A stretch of DNA of 24,052 bases from Lachnospiraceae bacterium UBA3401 (GTDB lineage Bacteria; Bacillota; Clostridia; Lachnospirales; Lachnospiraceae): the NCBI GenBank assembly GCA_002358575.1, contig DEPD01000011.1, positions 1-24,052 of the forward strand, written 5' to 3'. The translations under genes and the position numbers were made by a program. The notes below the pieces were generated by a model, which saw only the letters and a program-made list of their open reading frames with translations, was not told the origin of the DNA and searched no databases. Positions 1-6,906 of the stretch are shown piece after piece (the stretch's first letter is position 1; the number at the start of each line of letters is the position of its first letter).

Positions 1-24
1 ACTTATATATTAGGAGGAGGCAGT

Positions 25-162
25 ATGATGGGAACATTGATCACAGGAGCGATTTTACTGGTGGCAGTCGGGTTGGCTCTGCGCAGTGTGATACGAAGCA
101 AAAAGAGTGGAAAATCGCTGCAGTGCGGAGGCGACTGCAATAGGTGTAAAGGCTGTCATTGA
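25..162 (+). CDS. FeoB-associated Cys-rich membrane protein
   Basis: This 45-aa protein is too short for most ORF callers. It starts at ATG 25 (a second ATG follows at 28) behind a clear AGGAGGAGG ribosome binding site. Residues 4-23 form one hydrophobic membrane segment, followed by a basic stretch (RSKKSGK) and a Cys-rich tail, CGGDCNRCKGCH, with cysteines at 34, 38, 41 and 44. This is the pattern of the small proteins encoded directly after feoB in Clostridia (Pfam FeoB_associated), thought to assist Fe(II) uptake at the membrane; their exact role is not settled. feoB itself would lie upstream, outside the window, so the operon context is inferred. The stop codon overlaps the 3' end of the convergent MATE gene by 7 bp. 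Confidence 0.85.
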   Translation: MMGTLITGAILLVAVGLALRSVIRSKKSGKSLQCGGDCNRCKGCH

Positions 163-1475
163 TAATGCATTTGTTTGTAAAAATAGAAAGACATTGCGGT
201 TGCGATAGTCCAACCAATTGGCCATGCACACCAGATTCCAATAGCCCCAAACCAATTTGAGAAAAGGAAGGCGAGTACAACGCGGAGAATTAAATCGGTA
301 AAGGTTGCTGCCATAAAAGGTTTCATGGCGCCAGCACCACGAAGCACACCATCTGCCACCAGCTTTGCTGACACGACAAAATAAAAAGGAGACAAAATCC
401 ACAGGAACTGTTTCCCTGTAAGCAAAGCTTCCGATGAGGAGGAATCCATAAACAGCAAAAGTAAATATTTTCCCAAGCAAGTGTATAGAATTACTATGGG
501 AATACAGATGAACCAGACCAGTTTTAGTCCGGCATGCAGACCATTCTTTACTCTTGCGGGAAATCCGGCGCCAATATTTTGTGCCGTGAAGTTTGATACA
601 CCATTTCCAAGTGTGGTGAAGGAAGTGATCACCAGATTATTGAGCTTGACAGCGGCAGAGTATCCGGCGGTGACACTGATGCCAAAGCTGTTAATAACAC
701 TCTGGATAAAGATATTTCCAACCGAGATAAAAGATTGCTGTAAGATACTTGGTATCGCAATCACAGCAAGTTTTTTGAGCAGTGCTGAAGAGAACAGCGC
801 TGCTTTTTTTGCTATTTTAATTTGAGATAACCGCTTGAGAATTAATATAAGTGACAAAATACAACTGATTCCTTGGCATAAAAATGTTGCCCATGCGATG
901 CCTGCAATTCCCATGTGAAACCATTTTACAAACAGAATGTCAACTGCGATGTTTGATATCGACGAGAAAGCAAGAAAATAGAATGGCGTTTTGGAATCTC
1001 CGAGAGCGGAGAAAATTCCAGTGGCAATGTTGTAGAAGAAAAGGAATGGAAGACCGAGTATGTAAATATCCATATAGAGGGCGGAATCTGACAGGATTTC
1101 GGGCTGTGTCCTCATCTGTGCCAACAGCGTATCACAGAACAGAAATCCGAGAAGCATTAATATTGCGCAAAGGATTGTGCTGGAAATCAGAGTTGTGTAA
1201 ACAGCAGTTTTCATTTTGGCGTAATCTTTGGCGCCAAAAAATTGCGATACAATGACAGAACAGCCAATATTACAGCCAAAGGCAAATGCGATAAAGACAA
1301 GAGTGACATTATAGCTATTGCCGATTGCTGCCAGCGCATTTTCTCCAATAAATTTGCCAGCAACAAGACTGTCTGCAATGTTGTAGAGCTGCTGGAAAAT
1401 AATACTGCCAAACATGGGAAGACAGAATCTCCAGAGAACGGTTTGTGGGTTTCCTTGGGTAAGATCTTTATTCAT
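156..1475 (-). CDS. MATE family multidrug/Na+ antiporter
   Basis: This 439-aa protein has the usual length of MATE transporters and about 12 hydrophobic segments arranged as two similar halves (roughly residues 15-215 and 235-435). The N-terminal part shows family features: a polar start, then PMFGSIIFQQLYNIADSLVAG and GENALAAIGNS. The second half repeats the pattern with IPSILQQSFISVGNIFIQSVIN and TAGYSAAVKLNN. MATE proteins export cationic drugs or metabolites in exchange for Na+ or H+; the substrate cannot be read from the sequence. The start is supported by an AAAGGA ribosome binding site on the minus strand, about 13 nt before ATG. It is transcribed alone, divergently from the GNAT gene at 1692. 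Confidence 0.93.
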   Translation of the reverse strand: MNKDLTQGNPQTVLWRFCLPMFGSIIFQQLYNIADSLVAGKFIGENALAAIGNSYNVTLVFIAFAFGCNIGCSVIVSQFFGAKDYAKMKTAVYTTLISSTILCAILMLLGFLFCDTLLAQMRTQPEILSDSALYMDIYILGLPFLFFYNIATGIFSALGDSKTPFYFLAFSSISNIAVDILFVKWFHMGIAGIAWATFLCQGISCILSLILILKRLSQIKIAKKAALFSSALLKKLAVIAIPSILQQSFISVGNIFIQSVINSFGISVTAGYSAAVKLNNLVITSFTTLGNGVSNFTAQNIGAGFPARVKNGLHAGLKLVWFICIPIVILYTCLGKYLLLLFMDSSSSEALLTGKQFLWILSPFYFVVSAKLVADGVLRGAGAMKPFMAATFTDLILRVVLAFLFSNWFGAIGIWCAWPIGWTIATAMSFYFYKQMHYQ

Positions 1476-1529
1476 GATAATACAATCCTTTCTTTATAAA
1501 TTTGCGTATTTACATAAACAGCAAATTTT

Positions 1530-1558
1530 ATTATAATAAGGAAATAACAAGATGAAAA
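1530..1558 (-). promoter_or_regulatory. Candidate promoter for the MATE gene
   Basis: Read on the minus strand, a perfect TATAAT -10 element (rc of 1530-1535) lies 17 bp downstream of a weak TTTTCA -35 (rc of 1553-1558). The AT-rich region and the position 55 nt before the start codon fit. The -35 matches consensus at only four of six bases. Confidence 0.45.
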
Positions 1559-1626
1559 GTATTTATGAAAATTTAATGTTTTGTTTGTTGAATGTTCGGT
1601 GATATTTCAGTAAATTGAAAGCGTTA

Positions 1627-1669
1627 TGTTGTTATAGTAAACAACAAAAGTAGTTGCTTTTCCTATAAT
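1627..1669 (+). promoter_or_regulatory. Candidate GNAT/histidine-kinase promoter with inverted repeat
   Basis: A perfect TATAAT (1664-1669) lies 23 nt before the GNAT start codon at 1692. No good -35 is present at 17 bp. Upstream, TGTTGTT (1627-1633) and AACAACA (1640-1646) form a perfect 7-bp inverted repeat with a 6-nt centre, ending 17 bp before the -10. That position suits an activator or repressor site replacing or covering a poor -35; this role is inferred. Confidence 0.4.
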
Positions 1670-1691
1670 ATTATTCTGGAGGTATTACATA

Positions 1692-2162
1692 ATGAAGATA
1701 AGACATGCACAGGAAAAAGACATGGAACAAATTAACGATTTACTTTGCCAAGTACTTACAATCCATTACACTGGCAGGCCCGATTTGTTCAAGAAAGACA
1801 CCAAAAAATATACAGATGCGGAGCTTTTGGAATTGATTTGTGATGATACAAGGCCAATTTTTGTGGGGGTGGACGAGCAAGAACAAGTGGTTGGCTATGC
1901 GTTCTGTGCCCTTCAACAGCATATAGACGACAATATTCTGACAGACATTAAGACCTTATATATTGACGATTTATGTGTGGATAGTATCAAGAGGGGACAG
2001 CACATAGGGAAAAAGTTATATGAATATGTGTTGCAGTATGCAAAGGAGCAGGGTTGTTATAATGTCACATTAAATGTCTGGGCATGTAATGAGAGCGCCA
2101 GATGTTTCTATGAGCACTGTGGTCTTGTGCCACAGAAAATTGGAATGGAAAAAATTTTATAA
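1692..2162 (+). CDS. GNAT family N-acetyltransferase
   Basis: This 156-aa protein has the size and order of a single GNAT domain. Motif A, which binds the pyrophosphate of acetyl-CoA, is the strand LYIDDLCVD (89-97) followed by RGQHIGKKLYEYV (101-113), matching R/Q-x-x-G-x-G/A. The motif B region is NVWACNESARCFYEHCG (128-144), the usual 'N-x-x-A-x-x-F-Y-x-x-x-G' ending. It would transfer an acetyl group to an amine on a small molecule or protein; the acceptor is unknown. The start is set by GGAGG eight bases before ATG. Only 11 bp separate it from the histidine kinase, so the two are probably co-transcribed and translationally coupled. Confidence 0.88.
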   Translation: MKIRHAQEKDMEQINDLLCQVLTIHYTGRPDLFKKDTKKYTDAELLELICDDTRPIFVGVDEQEQVVGYAFCALQQHIDDNILTDIKTLYIDDLCVDSIKRGQHIGKKLYEYVLQYAKEQGCYNVTLNVWACNESARCFYEHCGLVPQKIGMEKIL

Positions 2163-2173
2163 AAAGAGGAATT

Positions 2174-4711
2174 ATGATGATAAAAAATACCAAAAAGTTT
2201 TTACTGATAAGTTTTTCGACTCTGATTTCTGTATGTGTTATAATGCTTACAGTTACGTCTATGTATGTGTCAGGTAAGAGCGATGGGGCAATCAATGAGA
2301 TTGGTATGATTTATATGTCCGCAGTCGCAAAACAGATGCAGGAAAAATTTGATGTGGTGGTCGATTCACAGATATTGGAGATGGAAGGGATTGTGGAGAG
2401 GCACCCACCAGAGACAATGGAATATGGTCCGGCAATGATAGAACAGCTTGTGCTTAGTGCGCAGGTACGAGATTTCTTGTATCTAGGACTTTACACAAAA
2501 GAAGGGGATTGCGAGGTAATCTATGGCAAAGAGGTGGAGTATGAGAGCGAGGAAGTGTTTCATAAGGTTTTGCAGGATAGCAGTTTAAGAATATTTTCAG
2601 GATTTAGCACTGAGGGAGAGCGCGTGATGTGTCTGTTGATTAACGTTGCTTATCCTATGAAAGACGGCAAGACAAGCTCCGCTATGGTGGCTGCAATGCC
2701 AATGAAATATTTGGAAAATGTACTTGCGTTAGACGGGGAGAACTCTCTGATGTATTCCTATATTATTCGGAGAGATGGCACTTTTGTGATTCGGGCGAGA
2801 GAAGAGTCTTTATTTGAAAATATAAGTGAGACTTTTTGCGCATATAATGGAAAAGAAGCTGTAGAGTACGCCGGTGAACTGTGGGAGGCAATTGACAAAA
2901 ATATAGATTATGCCACAATTGCCTGCGTGAATCAGGAGAAACGATATCTGCTGTGCACAGACTTGCCCAATTCGGAGTGGTATTTAATCTCGCTGATGCC
3001 ATTTGGTATACTAGACAGAATCTTAAAAGATTTGAGTATTAATCGCCAGACTGCGATACTGATGATGTGTTTTGTGATTCTAGGCGGCATTGTGATTATT
3101 TTTATTTTGTATTATAGATTGTCGAAGCAACAGTTACTGGAATTGGAGAATGCAAGGCGGGAGGCTGTCAAAGCAAACAAGGCAAAGAGTGAGTTTCTTT
3201 CCAGCATGAGTCATGATATTCGCACGCCAATGAATGGAATTGTGGGAATGACTGCGATTGCAATGGCAAATATTGACAATCCAGAGCGTGTCAAAGACTG
3301 TCTTGGAAAGATTACGCTGTCTAGCAGGCATCTGCTAGGATTAATCAATGATGTTCTGGATATGTCAAAGATTGAGAGCGGAAAGCTGACGCTCAATATG
3401 AACCAAATATCACTGCGAGAGACAATGGACAGTATCGTGAATATTGTGCAACCACAGGTGAAAGAACGACAGCAGCATTTTGATATTTTTATTCAGGAAA
3501 TTATAACGGAGGAAGTGCACTGTGATAGTGTACGACTAAATCAGATTTTAATTAATTTGCTGTCAAATGCGCTGAAATTTACGCCGGAAGGCGGTAGAAT
3601 CAACATTTACTTACAACAGGAGCCTTCCCCTGCTGGGGATTCTTATGTGCGGTGCCATTTTCGGGTGAAGGACAATGGTATTGGAATGACAGAGGAATTT
3701 CAAAGTAAGATTTTTGATACTTTTACTAGAGAAGAGAAAGCACAGATTGATAAGATTGAGGGAACAGGACTTGGAATGGCGATCACAAAGGCGATTGTGG
3801 AAGCTATGAAGGGCAGTATTGAGGTGCAGAGTGAACCCGGAAAAGGAACAGAATTTCATATTACTCTTGATTTGGAAAAAGCCGACACCAAAGAGGAGGA
3901 TATGAAACTTCCGCCTTGGAGAATGTTAGTGGTAGATAACAATGAGGAGCTCTGTGAAAGTGCAGTCTGTTCATTAAAAGAGATTGGAATTGATGCGCAG
4001 TGGGTCGCAAACGGCAAGACTGCTGTTGAGATGGCAAAAAAATACCATGAGGAACAAAATCCTTTTGAGATAGTACTTTTGGATTGGAAGATGCCGGATA
4101 TGGACGGGCTGCATACGGCGCGTGAAATGCGAAAGCATTTGGGAGAGGAAGTGCCGATTTTAATTATTTCTGCATACGATTGGAGCGAGATAGAGGAGGA
4201 GGCTGCAGAGGCTGGCGTTCAGGGATTTATTGCAAAGCCATTGTTCAAATCGAATCTATTTCTCGGATTGAAACGCTATATGCTAGACGAATCCGAAAAA
4301 GAAGAGAAAGAAGAATCGGATTTCCACAATAGTTTTGCTGGAAAGAAAATTTTGCTGGCAGAGGACAATGATTTAAACTGGGAAATTGCAGAAGATCTTT
4401 TATCTGAGGCAGGATTTGAATTGGAGCGAGCGGAGAATGGAAAAATCTGTGTGGAAAAATTTGAACAATCTGTGCAGGGATATTATGATGTTGTACTGAT
4501 GGATATCCGCATGCCTATTATGAATGGGTATGATGCAGCGCGGGCGATTCGTACCTCAGGGCGTCCAGATGCGAAGCTGCCGATTATCGCAATGACGGCA
4601 GATGCCTTTTCTGATGATATTCAGCGGTGTCTTGACTGTGGTATGAACGAGCATGTGGCAAAGCCAATTGATGTGAACAGGTTAACACAGCTTCTGAAAA
4701 AATATTTATAG
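2174..4711 (+). CDS. Hybrid sensor histidine kinase with two receiver domains
   Basis: This 845-aa membrane protein reads N to C as: TM1 (about 9-32); an extracytoplasmic dCACHE-like sensor region (about 35-290); TM2 (294-316); HisKA with H-box SHDIRTPMN (phospho-acceptor His347); HATPase_c with N-box around 455-471, G1 DNGIGM (500-505) and G2 GTGLGMAI (530-537); REC1 (about 583-703, phospho-acceptor Asp637 in LLDWKMPDMDG, Lys688); and REC2 (about 724-845, Asp777 in LMDIRMPIMNG, Lys830). All catalytic residues look intact. There is no C-terminal Hpt domain and no DNA-binding output, so phosphate must pass to a separate Hpt or response regulator encoded elsewhere. The start ATG follows AAGAGGA, 11 bp after the GNAT gene. 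The ligand is unknown. Confidence 0.93.
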   Translation: MMIKNTKKFLLISFSTLISVCVIMLTVTSMYVSGKSDGAINEIGMIYMSAVAKQMQEKFDVVVDSQILEMEGIVERHPPETMEYGPAMIEQLVLSAQVRDFLYLGLYTKEGDCEVIYGKEVEYESEEVFHKVLQDSSLRIFSGFSTEGERVMCLLINVAYPMKDGKTSSAMVAAMPMKYLENVLALDGENSLMYSYIIRRDGTFVIRAREESLFENISETFCAYNGKEAVEYAGELWEAIDKNIDYATIACVNQEKRYLLCTDLPNSEWYLISLMPFGILDRILKDLSINRQTAILMMCFVILGGIVIIFILYYRLSKQQLLELENARREAVKANKAKSEFLSSMSHDIRTPMNGIVGMTAIAMANIDNPERVKDCLGKITLSSRHLLGLINDVLDMSKIESGKLTLNMNQISLRETMDSIVNIVQPQVKERQQHFDIFIQEIITEEVHCDSVRLNQILINLLSNALKFTPEGGRINIYLQQEPSPAGDSYVRCHFRVKDNGIGMTEEFQSKIFDTFTREEKAQIDKIEGTGLGMAITKAIVEAMKGSIEVQSEPGKGTEFHITLDLEKADTKEEDMKLPPWRMLVVDNNEELCESAVCSLKEIGIDAQWVANGKTAVEMAKKYHEEQNPFEIVLLDWKMPDMDGLHTAREMRKHLGEEVPILIISAYDWSEIEEEAAEAGVQGFIAKPLFKSNLFLGLKRYMLDESEKEEKEESDFHNSFAGKKILLAEDNDLNWEIAEDLLSEAGFELERAENGKICVEKFEQSVQGYYDVVLMDIRMPIMNGYDAARAIRTSGRPDAKLPIIAMTADAFSDDIQRCLDCGMNEHVAKPIDVNRLTQLLKKYL

Positions 4712-4717
4712 ATAATA

Positions 4718-4797
4718 CGCGCGCCGATGCAGAGGCAATAAGTTATTACATGGCGCATCGGCGGCGCGAAAGTAGGGAAGATAAAGATTCCCCTACT
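4718..4797. repeat. Palindromic repeat element, copy A
   Basis: Two hairpins lie back to back between the convergent kinase and XRE genes. The first pairs CGCCGATGC (4722-4730) with GCATCGGCG (4755-4763), extended by CGCG arms across one bulged base, and has an AT-rich apical part. The second pairs AGTAGGGAA (4771-4779) with TTCCCCTACT (4788-4797). The same layout and nearly the same sequence recur at 10109-10190. The convergent position suits a bidirectional terminator, although no clean T-run follows. The last bases also encode the stop codon of the XRE gene on the minus strand. Confidence 0.75.
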
Positions 4798-5053
4798 CGT
4801 TCTCCGACTTGTCACCCTCGATCAAATAGTCACAGGAGACGCCGAATATATGCGCTAGAGCACGAATTTCAATGTCTGTGACATAGCGTTTATTTGTCTC
4901 TATGCGGGTAATTACATTTTTGTCCATGTCATACCCGGCAAGTTGGAGTTTGTTGGATAAGTCTCGCTGCGAGAGGTAATGCTTTTTTCTCAGTGCAATA
5001 AGGCGTTTACTGATCAGATTTTTTTCGCCGGAGCTGGTTTTGGGCTTTGGCAT
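4793..5053 (-). CDS. XRE-family helix-turn-helix regulator
   Basis: This 86-aa protein is essentially one HTH_XRE domain. Residues 14-74 hold the five-helix Cro/CI fold: LISKRLIALRKK, then LSQRDLSNKL (helix 2), NVITRIETNKRYVTD (recognition helix and following loop) and EIRALAHIFGVSCDYLIEG, the usual closing motif. The basic N-terminus and acidic C-terminus carry no other domain. GAAGG lies about 8 bases before ATG. Its stop codon (TAG, read on the minus strand at 4793-4795) sits inside the second hairpin of the palindromic repeat. It is divergent from mutY, and the shared upstream region contains a perfect spaced inverted repeat (5089-5146) that could be its operator. Its target genes are otherwise unknown. 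Confidence 0.85.
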   Translation of the reverse strand: MPKPKTSSGEKNLISKRLIALRKKHYLSQRDLSNKLQLAGYDMDKNVITRIETNKRYVTDIEIRALAHIFGVSCDYLIEGDKSENE

Positions 5054-5088
5054 AACGAAAACCTTCTTTCCATAATGTTACGTATCAC

Positions 5089-5146
5089 TTTTACAACCTG
5101 ATATTTATGATTTTAAGGGATAAATTGGAAAAATAGGGTTGTAAAA
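5089..5146. promoter_or_regulatory. Spaced inverted repeat between xre and mutY
   Basis: TTTTACAACC (5089-5098) and GGTTGTAAAA (5137-5146) form a perfect 10-bp inverted repeat separated by 38 bp of AT-rich DNA. It lies in the 138-bp region between the divergent XRE and mutY genes. The TTGTAA in each arm could also serve as an outward-facing -35 element. A role as a two-site operator for the adjacent XRE regulator is inferred. Confidence 0.45.
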
Positions 5147-5191
5147 ACGGGACAAATGAGGAATTATAGAGGAAGTGGAGGAGAGACTGTC

Positions 5192-6265
5192 ATGAAAATA
5201 GCGCAATTAAAAAATATTGTCGTTCCATTGTTAGATTGGTATCACAGTAGCAGCAGAAAGCTTCCTTGGAGGGATAGTAAAGACCCATATCGAATATGGG
5301 TATCAGAAATAATGTTGCAACAGACAAGAGTTGAAGCTGTAATTGCATATTATAAGCGCTTTATGGAACGATTTCCCACGGTGGAATCGCTTGCGGCGTG
5401 TGATGACGAAGAACTTTTTAAACTGTGGGAAGGATTGGGATATTACACGCGCGCGCGCAATCTTAAAAAGGCGGCACAGCTAATCTGTACGCAGTTTGCA
5501 GGCCAGTTTCCGAGTCAGTTTGATCAGATTCTTGCGCTGCCAGGAATTGGCGCATACACGGCAGGAGCGATTGCATCGATAGCTTTTGAGCAGGCAAAGG
5601 CGGCTGTGGATGGAAATGTACTGCGTGTGATTACTAGATTGACACAGGAAAAGCATGACATAACAGATGCAAAGTTTCGAGAAACGATTACAAAGGCATT
5701 GGAGGATAGTTACCCTCAAACACAAAGAGGAGACTTTACGCAGAGCTTGATGGAGCTTGGAGCAGTAGTTTGTGTGCCAAACGGCGCGCCGCAATGTAAC
5801 AGTTGTCCGCTAAATCAATTTTGCGATGCTTACAGCAATGGAACGCAGCTTTTATATCCGGTGAAGAAAAAGAAAGCTGCTCGCAAAGTGGAACAAAAGA
5901 CCGTTTTTATACTTTATTTCAACGGCAAGATGGCCCTTCGCAAACGGGAGAACAAAGGTGTCTTGTCTGGAATGTGGGAGCTGCCAAATCAGGAGGGAAT
6001 GTTGATAAGGCAGCAGGTTTATGAATGGCTTGCGGAAAAAGGGCTTGTGGTGGATACGATAAGAGAGTCGCCCAATAAAAAGAAACAGTTAAAACATATT
6101 TTCACACATATAGAATGGCATATGACTTACTGGGTAATTTCCTGTAGTACGGCTGGAACAGACCAAAACCTTGTGTGGGTCACAAACGAGCAATTAGAAC
6201 AGGAAATTGCACTTCCAACTGCCTTTAAAAAAGTGTATCAGGCAGCAGCCCAAGATTTCTCTTGA
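5192..6265 (+). CDS. mutY: A/G-specific adenine DNA glycosylase
   Basis: MutY removes adenine mispaired with 8-oxoguanine and so prevents G:C to T:A mutations. I place the start at ATG 5192, behind GGAGGAGAG, giving 357 aa; an in-frame ATG at 5156 lacks a ribosome binding site. The catalytic Glu is E39 in WVSEIMLQQT, the helix-hairpin-helix is LPGIGAYTAGA (116-126), and the catalytic Asp is D140 in VDGNVLRV. Cysteines 194, 202, 205 and 211 would hold the 4Fe-4S cluster; the first gap is seven residues rather than the six of E. coli MutY. A NUDIX-like 8-oxoG-recognition domain follows (about 230-350, with KGVLSGMWELPN). It precedes the ahpCF-like pair, forming an oxidative-damage neighbourhood. 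Confidence 0.96.
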   Translation: MKIAQLKNIVVPLLDWYHSSSRKLPWRDSKDPYRIWVSEIMLQQTRVEAVIAYYKRFMERFPTVESLAACDDEELFKLWEGLGYYTRARNLKKAAQLICTQFAGQFPSQFDQILALPGIGAYTAGAIASIAFEQAKAAVDGNVLRVITRLTQEKHDITDAKFRETITKALEDSYPQTQRGDFTQSLMELGAVVCVPNGAPQCNSCPLNQFCDAYSNGTQLLYPVKKKKAARKVEQKTVFILYFNGKMALRKRENKGVLSGMWELPNQEGMLIRQQVYEWLAEKGLVVDTIRESPNKKKQLKHIFTHIEWHMTYWVISCSTAGTDQNLVWVTNEQLEQEIALPTAFKKVYQAAAQDFS

Positions 6266-6307
6266 CAGAGTATAGAGTTATAGAAAATTGGTTACGCTAT
6301 ACTCTGT
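6265..6307. promoter_or_regulatory. Perfect 11-bp inverted repeat upstream of ahpC
   Basis: ACAGAGTATAG (6265-6275) and CTATACTCTGT (6297-6307) are perfect inverted repeats with a 21-nt centre. They fill most of the 69-bp gap between mutY and ahpC. No T-run follows, so it is a poor intrinsic terminator. The right arm holds TATACT (6298-6303), a possible -10 element. It could be a peroxide-responsive operator or a 5' UTR hairpin; it does not match the PerR box TTATAATnATTATAA. Confidence 0.45.
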
Positions 6308-6334
6308 ATCCATATAGAGAAGGAGGATTTTGTT

Positions 6335-6898
6335 ATGTCATTAATTAATCGTGAAATTGTGGATTTCAAAGTGCAATCATTTGTAAATAATGAGTTTAAG
6401 GAGGTAACAAAGAAAGACGTTCTTGGAAAGTGGAGCGTATTTTTTTTCTATCCAGCAGACTTTACATTTGTATGTCCTACGGAGCTTGAGGATTTAGCCA
6501 ATAAATATGAGGATTTTAAAAAAATTGGTTGTGAGATTTACAGCGTTTCCTGCGATACACATTTTGTGCATAAGGCATGGCATGATGTGTCAAAGACCAT
6601 TCAGAAGATACAATATCCAATGCTTGCGGACCCCACAGCCGTCCTTGCAAGAGGTTTTGAAGTTTTGATTGAGGAGGATGGACTTGCAGAGCGTGGAAGC
6701 TTTATTGTTAATCCACAAGGTAAAATTGTGGCGTATGAGGTCATTGCAGGAAATGTTGGACGAAATGCAGAAGAGCTGTTTCGGCGGGTGCAGGCATCAC
6801 AGTTTGTAGCGGAACATGGTGATCAAGTATGTCCGGCAAAATGGCAACCAGGTGGAGAAACTTTGAAGCCAAGTCTTGACTTGGTGGGGCTATTGTAG
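6335..6898 (+). CDS. ahpC: Alkyl hydroperoxide reductase C (2-Cys peroxiredoxin)
   Basis: This 187-aa cytoplasmic peroxiredoxin reduces H2O2 and organic peroxides. The peroxidatic cysteine is C47 in FTFVCPTE and the resolving cysteine is C166 in DQVCPAKWQPG. The C-terminal tail has the typical AhpC1 form with KPSLDLVGLL. Length and motifs match the E. coli and Bacillus AhpC family. A strong AAGGAGG site lies 8-9 nt before ATG. The next gene starts only 8 bp after the stop and encodes the probable disulfide reductase partner, so the two are almost certainly co-transcribed. A perfect inverted repeat upstream (6265-6307) may regulate the pair. Confidence 0.97.
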   Translation: MSLINREIVDFKVQSFVNNEFKEVTKKDVLGKWSVFFFYPADFTFVCPTELEDLANKYEDFKKIGCEIYSVSCDTHFVHKAWHDVSKTIQKIQYPMLADPTAVLARGFEVLIEEDGLAERGSFIVNPQGKIVAYEVIAGNVGRNAEELFRRVQASQFVAEHGDQVCPAKWQPGGETLKPSLDLVGLL

Positions 6899-6906
6899 GT
6901 GAGCCA

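Noticed and set aside
481..825. 114-codon plus-strand frame inside the MATE gene
   Set aside because: It is antisense to a well-supported transporter and has no domain features or ribosome binding site.
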